64,000 nucleotides of DNA from Gammaproteobacteria bacterium (GCA_036381015.1 DASVDR010000011.1:1-64000), one strand, 5' to 3'; numbered from the stretch's first letter, positions 33,395 through 42,703 are shown. The notes: a model not told the origin generated them from the letters alone. Program-made: numbers and translations.

Positions 33395-34972
33395 ATGGCG
33401 CAATCCGCGAAAAGGCAAAGGCCGAATATCGTTCTCATCGTCTCCGACGACTTCGGCTACGGGGATTCCGGCGTATATGGAGGCGGCGAGAATCGCGGCA
33501 TGCCGACTCCGAATCTCGACCGCATGGCCGCCGAGGGCATGCAGTTCCTGTCGTTCTACGCGCAGCCAAGCTGCACACCCGGCCGCGCCGCAATGCTGAC
33601 CGGTCGCATTCCGAACCGCAGCGGTATGACGACCGTTGCCTTTCAGGGGCAAGGCGGCGGCCTGCCGGCAGCGGAGTGGACACTCGCTTCGGTTCTCAAG
33701 ACCGGCGGGTACAACACCTTCTTCACGGGCAAGTGGCACCTCGGCGAGTCCGACTATGCGCTTCCGAATGCGCATGGCTATGACGAGATGAGATATACCG
33801 GCCTATATCATCTCAACGCCTACACGTATGCCGACCCGACCTGGTTCCCGGACATGGATCCGGCCCTGCGGTCTATGTTCGTCCAAGTGACCAAAGGTTC
33901 GCTCTCCGGGAAGGCGGGCGAGCCGGCGACAGAAGACTTCAAGATCAACGGCCAGTACGTCAATACACCGGAAAAAGGCGTGGTCGGCATTCCCTTCTTC
34001 GACGAGTACGTCGAGAAGGCGGCGCTTGAGTTTCTGGACAGAAACTCGAGTCCGGCGCAGCCTTTCTTCATGCATGTCAATTTCATGAAGGTGCATCAAC
34101 CGAACATGCCGGCGCCGGAGTTCCAGGGCAAGTCGCTTTCGAAGAGCAAGTACGCCGATTCGGTCGTAGAGAACGACACGCGTATCGGCCGGATCATGGA
34201 CAAGATTCGTTCGCTCGGCCTCGACAAGAACACGTATGTGTTCTGGACGACGGACAACGGCGCCTGGCAGGACGTTTATCCTGACGCCGGCTATACGCCG
34301 TTCCGCGGCACTAAGGGAACCGTGCGCGAGGGCGGCAATCGCGTTCCTTCCATCGCGTGGGGGCCGGGAATCAAGGCCGGATCGAGGAACGCCGACATCC
34401 TTGGCGGCCTGGATTACATGGCGACGTTTGCCTCACTCACCGGCGTGAAGCTGCCGGAGAACGATCGTGAGGACAAGCCCATCATCTTCGACAGTTACGA
34501 CATGTCACCAGTCCTGTTCGGTACCGGGAAATCCGAGCGTAAGAGCTGGTTCTACTTCACCGAGAACGAGCTGACTCCAGGCGCTGCGCGGGTCGGCAAC
34601 TATAAGGCGGTGTTCAATTTGCGCGGCGACGACGGCGCGAACACGGGAGGCCTCGCCGTCGACACGAACCTGGGTTGGAAAGGCGCGCAATCCTACGTCG
34701 CGACCGTTCCTCAGGTCTTCGATCTGTGGCAGGACCCGCAGGAGCGCTACGACATCTTCATGAACAACTACACCGAGCACACTTGGACGTTGGTCACTAT
34801 CAACGAGGAAATTAAGGAGTTGATGCAAACCTATCTGAAGCACCCGCCGCGCAAGATTCAGAGTGAAACCTATGCGGGCCCTATCACCATCGCGCAATAT
34901 CAGAGATTCCAGAACCTACGGGAGCAACTCGCGAAGGAAGGTTTCAACATCGGGCTGCCCACGGGCAACTAG
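33395..34972 (+). CDS. Arylsulfatase-type sulfatase
   Basis: ATG 33395 follows AGGAG by 8 bases and gives 525 residues. The metal-binding Asp pair lies in NIVLIVSDDFGYGD (Asp18, Asp19), and the catalytic signature is CTPGRAAMLTGR with Cys60, the residue converted to formylglycine. Further pieces: GKWHLGES, FFMHVNFMKVHQPN, FWTTDNGA, RGTKGTVREGGNRVPSIAW. Type I sulfatases hydrolyse sulfate esters. There is no signal peptide, and adding the open upstream codons does not create one, although many homologues are exported. No formylglycine-generating enzyme gene is in the window. Base composition is slightly lower in GC than the core regions. Confidence 0.92.
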   Translation: MAQSAKRQRPNIVLIVSDDFGYGDSGVYGGGENRGMPTPNLDRMAAEGMQFLSFYAQPSCTPGRAAMLTGRIPNRSGMTTVAFQGQGGGLPAAEWTLASVLKTGGYNTFFTGKWHLGESDYALPNAHGYDEMRYTGLYHLNAYTYADPTWFPDMDPALRSMFVQVTKGSLSGKAGEPATEDFKINGQYVNTPEKGVVGIPFFDEYVEKAALEFLDRNSSPAQPFFMHVNFMKVHQPNMPAPEFQGKSLSKSKYADSVVENDTRIGRIMDKIRSLGLDKNTYVFWTTDNGAWQDVYPDAGYTPFRGTKGTVREGGNRVPSIAWGPGIKAGSRNADILGGLDYMATFASLTGVKLPENDREDKPIIFDSYDMSPVLFGTGKSERKSWFYFTENELTPGAARVGNYKAVFNLRGDDGANTGGLAVDTNLGWKGAQSYVATVPQVFDLWQDPQERYDIFMNNYTEHTWTLVTINEEIKELMQTYLKHPPRKIQSETYAGPITIAQYQRFQNLREQLAKEGFNIGLPTGN

Positions 34973-35052
34973 TCGGTTGTGCCGTCCGCGCTCGACGCGC
35001 CGAGGTCCAATGACCGGCGGGCGCTCGATCTTCCGATCGACTCGAGTGGACG

Positions 35053-37290
35053 CTACGAAAGGGAGAGCGAGCACGCTGCGGCAGGCCAGGTGAGGCAGAA
35101 CGTCGCGCCTCCAGCCTCGTTACTCTCGGCCCAGATCGATCCGCCATGCGCTTCGACTATGGTCCGGGTGATCGATAGCCCCATGCCCAGGCCCTCGCGC
35201 TTCGTTGTGTAGAACGGCTGAAACAGCTTCGGCCGCACGTCTGGCGCAATCCCGTGTCCGGTGTCGGCGACCGCGATCGTCACGCTCTGGTCATCGCTGT
35301 CGCGAACGCATACCACGATCCGCCGGTCACCGTCCGGGCGAGCCGATACCGCATCGAGAGCGTTCAAGACCAGGTTTAGTAGAACCTGCTGCAACTGGAC
35401 GGGATCCGCCAGCACACACGCCCCGCCGGCAGCGTCGCTGTGCACCATGATCCGTCTCGCCGTAGCCTCGGCATCCACGAGCCGGTGAAGGTCCTTGAAC
35501 ATGCCCTTCAGGTCGACCGGCCGTCTCGTGACGCTCTGTTTCCTCATGATGCTGCGAATCCGGTGAATCGTCTCGCCGGCACGCTGCGCGTCCTTCTGTA
35601 TGTCCTCCAGGATTTCCTGCACTTCGTGCAGGGCGGGTGAAGTCTTGCCGAGGACCATTCCCGCTGCCCCCGCATTGCTCAGGATTGCACCGAGCGGTTG
35701 GCAAAGCTCGTGGGCAACGGATGCCGTCAGCTCGCCCATCGTCGCTATCCGGTTCATGTGAGCCAGCTCCGAGCGGTGTCTTTGCAGCTGGAGCTCCGTT
35801 TCCTTCCGCTCGCTGATGTCCGTGCAGCAGCCGACGAGACCCGCGTAGTCGCCTTTGAGTGAGAGGCGCGCCAGTCCCGTGCAGAGCATCCAGCGATAGG
35901 TCCCGTCGTACCGGCGCAATCGGCACTCGACCGTGAAGTCATGAGGATCGATCAGGCTCCTGTCGAAAGCCTCGGAGCATCGTGTAACGTCGTCGGGGTG
36001 GAGCTGTCCGAGCCAGGTCTTGTCGAGCGCGTCCTCCGAGCTCAGGCCGGTATAGTCCATCCACATCTTGTTCACAAACACAAACCGCCGATCCGGACCG
36101 GACATCCAAATCAGGGCCGGGGCCGTATCAGCCATCGTTCGCAACCGGTTCTCACTCTCTCGCAGCTTCGACTCCGCTCGTCGACGGCTCGATCGTTGCA
36201 CCAACAGCGCTGCGATCATCAATGCCTGGATGGAGAGAATCGAAGATGCGGCCACGACCTCGCGCTTGTGCTGGCTCCAGAGGGTAGGTTGCCGATTGAG
36301 CATGACGGCATCGGGCGGTAGTGCCTCCTCGCGAAGGCCCCATCGGTCGAGTTGGCGGGAATCGATGATAGTCGTGAGATTCGAGGGTGATTGCGGAGGA
36401 AGCCCCGCGGGGTCGGAGCCTTCGAGGACCGCCATGGCCAGGTGCGCAGCTTCCGCACCGTGCTCGGCGAGACTGTACATTCGGCCGCCGACGATTCCTC
36501 GGCCGACGAACTGATCGACGAAGCCGTACACTGGGGCGTTCGAGGCTGCCGTTATGCTCTGCGCTGCGACATGCGGCACGAACGCAGTTCCGGCTCCATC
36601 GCGGAAGATGGTCGAGTAGAGCACAACGCTATCGCGAGGCAATCGCCGGAGCTCTGCCAATAGCGCGGGCATCGGCAGCTCCGTCAGATAGCGAAATTCG
36701 TACCGTTGCTCGAACGGCCGAAGCTCGTCCTTCGCTTGCTCGATCAGCCTCCGATCGAACTCGGATGTTCCGCCGACGAACACGAAGCGGCGCGTTTTCG
36801 GCTGCAGTCGGAGCGCCAGCTCGACTGTAGGTGCGAATCGCCTCTCGAGCAGCACACCGGTCACGTGCTCAGGCAGAACGCGGCCGTGGAGTTCCCAGGG
36901 ATCGACGCCGGCGAAGACGATGAGCGCCTCCGGAGCGAAGGCGCCGCCGTAACGCAGCACAAAGTCGAGCGCCGGACCCATCACTGCGACTACCACGTCG
37001 ATCTTCGTGTCCGCATACTTGATTCGGAGATGATCGCGCAGACGCAAGGGATAATCCCCGGAACCCAAGCGGGAGAGATCCATATCTTCGCGATACAGCA
37101 CGATGGAGCCGGACGATGCGGACGAGAACGTGCGAGCGAGGCTCGAGTCGAAGGCGGAAAGCCCGGGGAGCTCCCTTCGCTCGTCGTACAGCACAAGGAC
37201 GTTTGCGGCGATGGCAACGCAGGGCGCCGCGAGGGAGAAGAGGGCGATCCCCGCGAAGACAGTGAGCAGCGACGGAAAGGTCCGGCTCAT
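35053..37290 (-). CDS. Periplasmic-sensing PAS histidine kinase
   Basis: ATG 37290, preceded by GGTAGGAAG, gives 745 residues; a GTG 24 bases earlier is less likely. Order: signal-like helix (about 1-28), a roughly 300-residue periplasmic domain resembling ABC-type substrate-binding proteins (VLVLYDERRELPG, VVVAVMGPALDFVL, VYGFVDQFVGRGIVGG), a membrane helix near residue 345, a PAS domain (WMSGPDRRFVFVNKMWMDYTG, LRRYDGTYRWML), HisKA with SVAHELCQP (His527) and an ATPase domain (LNLVLNALDAV, VADTGHGI, GLGMGLSITRTIVEAHGG). It should autophosphorylate His527 in response to a periplasmic ligand. Last gene of a minus-strand cluster with a truncated kinase and a receiver protein; convergent with the sulfatase gene. 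Confidence 0.92.
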   Translation of the reverse strand: MSRTFPSLLTVFAGIALFSLAAPCVAIAANVLVLYDERRELPGLSAFDSSLARTFSSASSGSIVLYREDMDLSRLGSGDYPLRLRDHLRIKYADTKIDVVVAVMGPALDFVLRYGGAFAPEALIVFAGVDPWELHGRVLPEHVTGVLLERRFAPTVELALRLQPKTRRFVFVGGTSEFDRRLIEQAKDELRPFEQRYEFRYLTELPMPALLAELRRLPRDSVVLYSTIFRDGAGTAFVPHVAAQSITAASNAPVYGFVDQFVGRGIVGGRMYSLAEHGAEAAHLAMAVLEGSDPAGLPPQSPSNLTTIIDSRQLDRWGLREEALPPDAVMLNRQPTLWSQHKREVVAASSILSIQALMIAALLVQRSSRRRAESKLRESENRLRTMADTAPALIWMSGPDRRFVFVNKMWMDYTGLSSEDALDKTWLGQLHPDDVTRCSEAFDRSLIDPHDFTVECRLRRYDGTYRWMLCTGLARLSLKGDYAGLVGCCTDISERKETELQLQRHRSELAHMNRIATMGELTASVAHELCQPLGAILSNAGAAGMVLGKTSPALHEVQEILEDIQKDAQRAGETIHRIRSIMRKQSVTRRPVDLKGMFKDLHRLVDAEATARRIMVHSDAAGGACVLADPVQLQQVLLNLVLNALDAVSARPDGDRRIVVCVRDSDDQSVTIAVADTGHGIAPDVRPKLFQPFYTTKREGLGMGLSITRTIVEAHGGSIWAESNEAGGATFCLTWPAAACSLSLS

Positions 37291-37404
37291 CCCATTCTTC
37301 CTACCGATGAGCACAAGATACCCGACGTCGAGCTGCAGGCGAACAAGGCCGCGCCTGGAAACGGCAGTGGACGTTGGTCCAATTGCACGAGCCGGGCCAC
37401 GTGG

Positions 37405-37539
37405 CTAGGCGGCCGGGTCTCGCAGCTTCGCTCGCGAAAGACGTCCGACCGCGTCGAGCGCGGTGATGCGAATCAGTGCGTTGCTTGCAGTCTCGGTCGC
37501 GACTTCGAGAACCCGCCTCGTAGCTCGGAGGTGGCTCAT
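37405..37539 (-). CDS. Possible 44-residue ORF coupled to the PAS-HisKA gene
   Basis: ATG 37539 overlaps the stop of the PAS-HisKA gene (ATGA) and opens a 44-codon frame (MSHLRATRRVLEVATETASNALIRITALDA...). It shows no ATPase motif, so it does not supply the missing kinase domain. It could be translated by coupling or be chance. No family recognised. Confidence 0.25.
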   Translation of the reverse strand: MSHLRATRRVLEVATETASNALIRITALDAVGRLSRAKLRDPAA

Positions 37540-38186
37540 GGCCTCGCGAGCATGCTCCGAAGGCGTGCGATGATCGCTCCGGTCCTGCGGGCATCGTCCT
37601 CGATGTCTTCGAGAATGTCGAACAGCACTACCGAGGGCCCTTGTGCTCTCATCGCCAGGCCGACTTGGGCATTTGTGAGAATGGCGGTGACCGGCTGATT
37701 CAGCTCATGCGCCAATGCGCCGGAAAGCTGGCCGAGCGTTGCGGCCCTCATGGCCCTGCCGAGCTCGAAGCGGAGCGATTCCCGTTCTTGTTCGGCGCGC
37801 TTTCGGTCGGTGATGTCGAAGTGCGCGATGACTGCACCGGAGGCGTTGCGAAGGGGCGACACACGCTGCGAATACCAGCGGATGTCGTCCTCCAGCGGGC
37901 AAGCGTACTCGTATTCGAACAAATCCGTCGAGCCTGCTAAGACGCTTTCGATGCCGGCAAGAACACGTGCGGCATCCGGGCTGCTGCTCGCCGCCACTCG
38001 TAGTGCGCCGACGTAGTCGGCGCCCGCGGCAACCGAGTCGGAACCGCCGCGCAGCCTCGCGAGCTCCTTCCACGCAGCGTTCACATGAATGATCTTTCCG
38101 AAGCTGTCGATGATCGCGACCTCCTCGACTAGGGAGTCGAGGACTGTGCTCGAAAGGGGGAAGGACGGCTCGGAATCGCTGAGCAT
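37536..38186 (-). CDS. PAS-HisKA protein lacking the kinase ATPase domain
   Basis: A 216-residue protein with one PAS domain (EEVAIIDSFGKIIHVNAAWKELA ... DDIRWYSQRVSPLRNASGAVIAHFDITDRKRAE) followed by a HisKA dimerisation helix pair, ALAHELNQPVTAILTNAQVG with His160, ending at IARLRSMLARP exactly where an ATPase domain would begin. The HisKA part is clearly homologous to that of the large kinase downstream. Other frames of the following 220 bases show no N-box or G-box, so this is not one recent frameshift. It could serve as a phospho-acceptor or modulator for the neighbouring kinase, or be a degraded gene. Confidence 0.8.
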   Translation of the reverse strand: MLSDSEPSFPLSSTVLDSLVEEVAIIDSFGKIIHVNAAWKELARLRGGSDSVAAGADYVGALRVAASSSPDAARVLAGIESVLAGSTDLFEYEYACPLEDDIRWYSQRVSPLRNASGAVIAHFDITDRKRAEQERESLRFELGRAMRAATLGQLSGALAHELNQPVTAILTNAQVGLAMRAQGPSVVLFDILEDIEDDARRTGAIIARLRSMLARP

Positions 38187-38323
38187 TGCGTTCCTCGGTA
38201 TCGGCCGCGAGGCTCCGGGGGTTGAATGCCGAGGTGACGTCGATAGCGAGTCTAGTCCATCGCAGAGCGCGCTTCAAAGCTCGTTCCATAGGAAGGGTCG
38301 AGGCGTGCACGGGTCGGCATTGG

Positions 38324-38704
38324 TCAGTCGGGGGCGACCCCTAGTACGTCCCGCACGGACGCGAGCAACGTCGCGCAATCGATGGGTTTGCGCAGATAGT
38401 GCTTCGTGCCGAGTGTCCGGCATTCGTCCTGAGTTCGCTGGGCATCGTCTGCGGAGATTACGATGACGGGGGGCGGATTCGTCATTCTCGACATGTGCTC
38501 GAGAAGCTCGAGGCCCGTCATTTCCGACATCTGAAGGTCGAGAACGATGCAGTCCGGCCTCCGCTCGGAAAGCGACGCCAGGAAGTCCGCGGCTGACTCG
38601 AATGCTTCCGCTCGATAGTCGGCCAGACGAAACAGGCGAAGGAGCGCCTTCCGCATCGACTCCTCGTCGTCCACGACGGCGACGTGCACCGTGGCTCTGC
38701 CCAT
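38324..38704 (-). CDS. Single-domain response regulator (FixJ-type receiver)
   Basis: A 126-residue receiver domain without output domain: VAVVDDEESMRKALLRLF (Asp12, Asp13), phospho-acceptor Asp56 in CIVLDLQM, switch Ser84 in VISAD, and Lys106 in YLRKPID. The sequence style is that of FixJ/NarL-type receivers, but the protein ends at VLGVAPD with no helix-turn-helix. It lies at the head of the minus-strand cluster, upstream of the PAS-HisKA and kinase genes, so it is the probable phosphotransfer partner. How it passes on the signal is unknown. Confidence 0.9.
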   Translation of the reverse strand: MGRATVHVAVVDDEESMRKALLRLFRLADYRAEAFESAADFLASLSERRPDCIVLDLQMSEMTGLELLEHMSRMTNPPPVIVISADDAQRTQDECRTLGTKHYLRKPIDCATLLASVRDVLGVAPD

Positions 38705-38909
38705 GCGTCCACGTCATAACCCCGCTGCGGCAACCATGGCAATACGCCTTTCGGGGCTGATGTCGACGCCGTTCGAGCCAAGCCATACGCTGTCCCGCTC
38801 GGGCGCACTATCCGCAGCGCACGCTCGACGACGCAAAAAGCGAGGACTGGCGCAGACTGTAGGATCAGGCGGGTAAGCGGACTGTGACGGACGAAGGTGG
38901 ACGGTAGGT

Positions 38910-38985
38910 TGGCTCCCCGGGCCGGACTCGAACCAGCGACCAATCGGTTAACAGCCGATCGCTCTACCAACTGAGCTACCGGGGA
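38910..38985 (-). tRNA. tRNA-Asn (anticodon GTT)
   Basis: A 76-base cloverleaf read on the minus strand: acceptor TCCCCGG pairs with CCGGGGA, the D-arm contains AGCTCAGTTGGTAGAGC, the anticodon arm is TCGGCTGTTAACCGA with GTT, and the T-arm is GCTGGTTCGAGTCCGGC. Discriminator G and the CCA end are encoded. Confidence 0.97.
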
Positions 38986-39381
38986 AGCGGTACCCAACTG
39001 CGGTCGGCATTTTGCCAAGAGGCGTTGACTATAGTCAAGGAGATTCGCCCGACATTCGGGGAAGTTCTCAAGGACTTACTACCTCTTTTTCAGAAATATC
39101 ATGAGCAATAGGCCGACTGCTGCGATGAATTGTCCGGCCCGAGCACCCATGGGTCAATGCGTCGTTCCGCCCGTGATCGGCCAATAACCGAGGGCGAGCG
39201 GCCCGGTCCCACGTCCCGCAGCCATCTGCGGGGCGCGATACTCTGCGGGCACTGCCGGCCGGCGCAGCGATCTAACGAGGCGTCGTCCTCGCGGTCCGCG
39301 TCGCCGCGAGCCGCGGCTTTCTAACGGTTCGACGGTCGCTTATCTTAGCGGCGCCGGCTTTCGTCCGAACTTGGGTACAAG
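38986..39381. other. Intergenic region with tRNA-Asn promoter and a perfect palindrome
   Basis: 396 bases between tRNA-Asn and uvrB. On the minus strand TTGACT (39038-39033), a 17-base spacer and GCAAAA (39015-39010) form a plausible promoter starting near 39003, about 20 bases before the tRNA. The -35 is half of a perfect 14-bp palindrome, TTGACTATAGTCAA (39025-39038). A 23-codon frame with a membrane-helix look lies at 39079-39150 (minus). No uvrB LexA box was recognised. Confidence 0.5.
39079..39150 (-). CDS. Candidate 23-residue single-helix peptide
   Basis: ATG 39150 opens MGARAGQFIAAVGLLLMIFL followed by KKR and stop: one hydrophobic helix with a basic tail, in an AT-richer patch of an otherwise empty region. 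No clear ribosome site. It could be a small membrane peptide or the remnant 3' end of a lost membrane-protein gene. Coding status unproven. Confidence 0.25.
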   Translation of the reverse strand: MGARAGQFIAAVGLLLMIFLKKR

Positions 39382-41415
39382 GTGAATCGATCGGCATCCC
39401 CACGTCCCTTCGAGCTCGAGAAGAGCTATGAGCCGGCCGGCGATCAGCCGGAGGCGGTCCGTGAGCTCGTGGAAGGCATCGAGGCCGGTCTCGCACGGCA
39501 GACGCTGCTCGGTGTGACGGGCTCGGGAAAAACCTTCACGATGGCGAACGTGATCGCCGCCGTGCAGCGCCCCACGCTGATCCTCGCGCACAACAAGACT
39601 CTCGCCGCCCAGCTGTATGGCGAAATGCGCGAATTTTTCCCGCGCAATGCCGTCGAGTACTTCGTTTCGTACTACGACTACTATCAGCCGGAAGCGTACG
39701 TCCCCTCGAGCGACACCTACATCGAGAAGGACGCCTCGATCAACAATCACATCGAGCAGATGCGCCTGTCCGCGACGAAAGCGCTGCTCGAGCGGCGCGA
39801 CGTGATCATCGTGGCCACCGTGTCCGCTATCTACGGGCTGGGCGATCCCGAGGCGTATCACGCGATGGTGCTGCACCTCGTGCGCGGCGCCTCGATCGAC
39901 CAGCGCGACATGCTGCGGCGCCTTGCCGAGCTCCAATACACGCGCAACCCCCTCGATCTGGCACGCGGCACCTACCGCGTCCGCGGCGACGTGATCGACA
40001 TCTTTCCGGCCGAGTCGGAGCAGGAGGCCGTGCGCGTCGAGCTCTTCGACGACGAGATCGAGGAGATCAGCTTGTTCGATCCGCTGACCGGCGCCGTGCT
40101 GCGCAAGACGCCTAGGGTCACGATCTACCCGAAGACGCATTACGTCACTCCGCGCGAAACGCTGCTGGATGCCGTCGAGCAGATTCGCGCCGACCTCGCG
40201 GTGCGGCTGAAGGAGCTGCGCGATGCCGGCAAGCTCGTCGAGGCGCAGCGGCTCGAGCAACGCACCCGCTTCGACATGGAGATGATCGTCGAGGTGGGCT
40301 ACTGCAACGGCATCGAGAATTACTCGCGGTATCTCTCGGGGCGCAGGCCCGGCGAGCCGCCGCCGTGCCTTTTCGACTATCTGCCGCCGGACGCGCTGCT
40401 CTTTGTCGACGAGAGTCACGTCACGGTGCCGCAGCTCGGCGGAATGTACCGCGGCGACCGCTCGCGCAAGGAGACGCTCGTCGAGTACGGCTTCCGGCTG
40501 CCGTCGGCTCTCGACAACCGGCCGCTGCGCTTCGAGGAGTACGAGGCGCTCGCGCCTCAGACGATCTTCGTCTCGGCGACGCCGGGGAAATACGAGCTGG
40601 AGCTCTCCGACCAAGTGGTCGAGCAGGTCGTACGGCCGACGGGCCTCGTGGATCCGGAGGTCGAGGTCAGGCCCGCGGGCATTCAGGTCGACGACGTGCT
40701 GTCCGAGATCAATGCCCGGGTCGCCGCGAACGAGCGGGTGCTGATCACGACGCTGACGAAGCGCATGGCCGAGGATCTCACCGACTACCTTCAGGAGCAC
40801 GGGGTGCGGGTGCGCTATCTTCATTCGGACATCGACACGGTCGAGCGCACGGAAATCATCCGCGACCTGCGCCTCGGCGAGTTCGACGTCCTCGTCGGGA
40901 TCAACCTGCTGCGCGAAGGGCTCGACATGCCGGAGGTGTCGCTCGTTGCCGTATTCGACGCCGACAAGGAGGGCTTCCTGCGCTCGGAAGGCTCTCTCAT
41001 TCAGACGATCGGCCGCGCGGCACGCAACGTGAACGGGAAGGCGATCCTCTACGCCGACCGCGTGACCGGCTCCATGCAGCGCGCGATCGACGAGACGAAC
41101 CGCCGCCGCACGAAGCAGATTGCCTTCAACGAGGCACACGGGATCGAGCCGCAAACGATCCGCAAGCGCGTGCAGGACATCATGGAGGGCGCACGGCCGG
41201 CCGGGCGGGCGCGGGGGACGACCGCGCGCGCGGAGCCGGCGCGCGCGGCGTCGCGGATGACGCCCGAGCAGGTTCTCGCCCGAGTGCAGCAGCTCGAGAA
41301 GAAGATGTACCAGCACGCGCGCGATCTCGAGTTCGAGCAGGCGGCGAGGCTCCGCGACGAGATTCAGGCGCTCCGAAGGCAGGGGTTCGGGGTCGATACC
41401 GAGGCCGTCGGCTGA
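39382..41415 (+). CDS. uvrB: UvrABC system protein B
   Basis: GTG 39382 gives 677 residues and an N-terminus ([17 protein letters not shown]) aligned with known UvrB. Walker A is [14 protein letters not shown]; the beta-hairpin that inserts between strands is [21 protein letters not shown]; helicase motifs follow ([58 protein letters not shown]). The C-terminal UVR coiled coil that recruits UvrC is at the end ([21 protein letters not shown]). A short Ala/Arg-rich linker precedes it. UvrB verifies damage in nucleotide excision repair. No SOS box was recognised upstream. Confidence 0.97.
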   Translation: MNRSASPRPFELEKSYEPAGDQPEAVRELVEGIEAGLARQTLLGVTGSGKTFTMANVIAAVQRPTLILAHNKTLAAQLYGEMREFFPRNAVEYFVSYYDYYQPEAYVPSSDTYIEKDASINNHIEQMRLSATKALLERRDVIIVATVSAIYGLGDPEAYHAMVLHLVRGASIDQRDMLRRLAELQYTRNPLDLARGTYRVRGDVIDIFPAESEQEAVRVELFDDEIEEISLFDPLTGAVLRKTPRVTIYPKTHYVTPRETLLDAVEQIRADLAVRLKELRDAGKLVEAQRLEQRTRFDMEMIVEVGYCNGIENYSRYLSGRRPGEPPPCLFDYLPPDALLFVDESHVTVPQLGGMYRGDRSRKETLVEYGFRLPSALDNRPLRFEEYEALAPQTIFVSATPGKYELELSDQVVEQVVRPTGLVDPEVEVRPAGIQVDDVLSEINARVAANERVLITTLTKRMAEDLTDYLQEHGVRVRYLHSDIDTVERTEIIRDLRLGEFDVLVGINLLREGLDMPEVSLVAVFDADKEGFLRSEGSLIQTIGRAARNVNGKAILYADRVTGSMQRAIDETNRRRTKQIAFNEAHGIEPQTIRKRVQDIMEGARPAGRARGTTARAEPARAASRMTPEQVLARVQQLEKKMYQHARDLEFEQAARLRDEIQALRRQGFGVDTEAVG

Positions 41416-41449
41416 CCGGCCGCGACGGTCATTGCAGTGCCGCCGAGAC

Positions 41450-41479
41450 TTGAGTCCCGCCCCCTGAAGTGGGTATCGT
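41450..41479 (+). promoter_or_regulatory. Probable tRNA-Val promoter
   Basis: TTGAGT (41450-41455), an 18-base spacer and TATCGT (41474-41479) lie 11 bases ahead of the tRNA, with a start site expected at about 41486. Confidence 0.4.
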
Positions 41480-41490
41480 TGCGCTTCCTT

Positions 41491-41565
41491 AGGCGCGTAG
41501 CTCAGTGGTAGAGCACCACCTTGACATGGTGGGGGTCGGTGGTTCGATCCCACTCGCGCCTACCA
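41491..41565 (+). tRNA. tRNA-Val (anticodon GAC)
   Basis: A 75-base cloverleaf: acceptor AGGCGCG pairs with CGCGCCT, D-arm AGCTCAGTGGTAGAGC, anticodon stem CCACC/GGTGG around TTGACAT with anticodon GAC, T-arm CGGTGGTTCGATCCCACTC, discriminator A and encoded CCA. The D-loop is one base shorter than in tRNA-Asn. Confidence 0.96.
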
Positions 41566-41753
41566 CACTTCACCCGGCGGTGGGCCGTCCTCGTCCTCGG
41601 CCGAAGGGGCTAGACGGGGCCGACGGGCGCTTGCCCGGCCCGCCGCCGCCGAGTGATCCTCCGCGCGCCGCTCTACCGTCCCGCCCGCAATGCTACACTC
41701 GAAGGCACGCCGCGGGGCACGTCGCGGCCGGTAGTTAGCGGAGGAAATCAAGC

Positions 41754-42485
41754 ATGGCGATCACGGGCCGATGGCCGCGGGCAATCTTCTACGACTCGAA
41801 GACCACGTTGTTCAATTGGGCGGGCAGCTGGCGCGGGGCCGCGGCCCGTATCGTGAAGAAATACGATGCGGCCGTCTCCGAGCAGGAGCTCGTGGAGACG
41901 TGGGTCAAAGGCTTCGAGGGCCTGCACCGCCGGGCCGCGTTCTACCGCTATGCGCAGGTCACGGACCTCGTGCGCGAGTCCCTGGTCAACGCCTATCGTT
42001 TGCTCGGCATCCCCGGCTCGGCCGACGACGTCGAGTATTTCCTCGAGCTCCAGGACAAAGTCGAGCTCTTCCCGGACACCGAGGAGGCCCTGACGAACCA
42101 GCAGAAGCTCGGCGTGAAGGTCTTCATTTACTCCGATGTCGAGACCAAGTACCTGCGGATGTACGTCGACAAGTTCCAGCACTTCCAGCCCGACTTCGTC
42201 GGCACCACGGAGGAGGCCGGGGTCGCGAAGCCGAATCCGCGGACCTATCGCTGGGTGCTCCACCGCACGGGGCTCGAGGCGCGCGACGTCCTGTACTGCG
42301 CGGCGCCGATATTCGACGTGCAGGGGGCGATGTCGGCCGGAATGATCGCCGCGTGGCTGCGCCGGCCCGAGGGCAGGCTGTCGGGCGAGACGCATTCGCC
42401 GGGGGATCTTCCGGCGGACTTCGAGGTCGAAAGCCTCCACGACGTCACCCGGATCGTCGAGCTCAACCGCGGCGCGGGCCCTTGA
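41754..42485 (+). CDS. HAD-superfamily hydrolase (haloacid dehalogenase type II-like)
   Basis: A 243-residue HAD hydrolase. Motif I is AIFYDSKTTLFNWAGSW, with Asp as nucleophile and a Ser in place of the second Asp of phosphatases; this pattern occurs in L-2-haloacid dehalogenase-like proteins (DxxxTLFDW). Motif II Ser is in VFIYSDVE, motif III Lys in GVAKPNPRTYRWVL, and motif IV in APIFDVQGAMSAG. The helical cap (residues about 20-110) is of the C1 type. Whether it removes halide or phosphate cannot be told. GGAGGAAATC just upstream is a good ribosome site. It follows tRNA-Val. Confidence 0.82.
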   Translation: MAITGRWPRAIFYDSKTTLFNWAGSWRGAAARIVKKYDAAVSEQELVETWVKGFEGLHRRAAFYRYAQVTDLVRESLVNAYRLLGIPGSADDVEYFLELQDKVELFPDTEEALTNQQKLGVKVFIYSDVETKYLRMYVDKFQHFQPDFVGTTEEAGVAKPNPRTYRWVLHRTGLEARDVLYCAAPIFDVQGAMSAGMIAAWLRRPEGRLSGETHSPGDLPADFEVESLHDVTRIVELNRGAGP

Positions 42486-42529
42486 GGGGACGAACGGCGA
42501 GCACGGGCGGTATCCGCGATAGCGCCGGC

Positions 42530-42558
42530 TTGTGTCCCTTCAGGGACGCCCGTAAAAT
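42530..42558 (+). promoter_or_regulatory. Likely infC operon promoter
   Basis: TTGTGT (42530-42535), a 17-base spacer and TAAAAT (42553-42558) make a good sigma-70 promoter, with a start near 42565 and a leader of about 150 bases before infC. The spacer contains CCCTTCAGGG, a short dyad. Confidence 0.55.
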
Positions 42559-42703
42559 GCTCGACTGCCCTGAAATGCCGAGCAAAATCGGGCGGGGCGG
42601 TTCTAAATCGAGAGCGGCCGTAGGTAAGCGCACCGAGAGGCAACCCTCTCGCCGACGTGAGCCCGCGGCCGCAGTTGTTTTAGCGGGGCGTTCGACCGGA
42701 ACG

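Noticed and set aside
37301-37535. The missing ATPase domain of the PAS-HisKA protein hidden by a frameshift
   Set aside because: The frames examined downstream show no N-box or G-box motif, and the gap to the next gene is too short for the domain.
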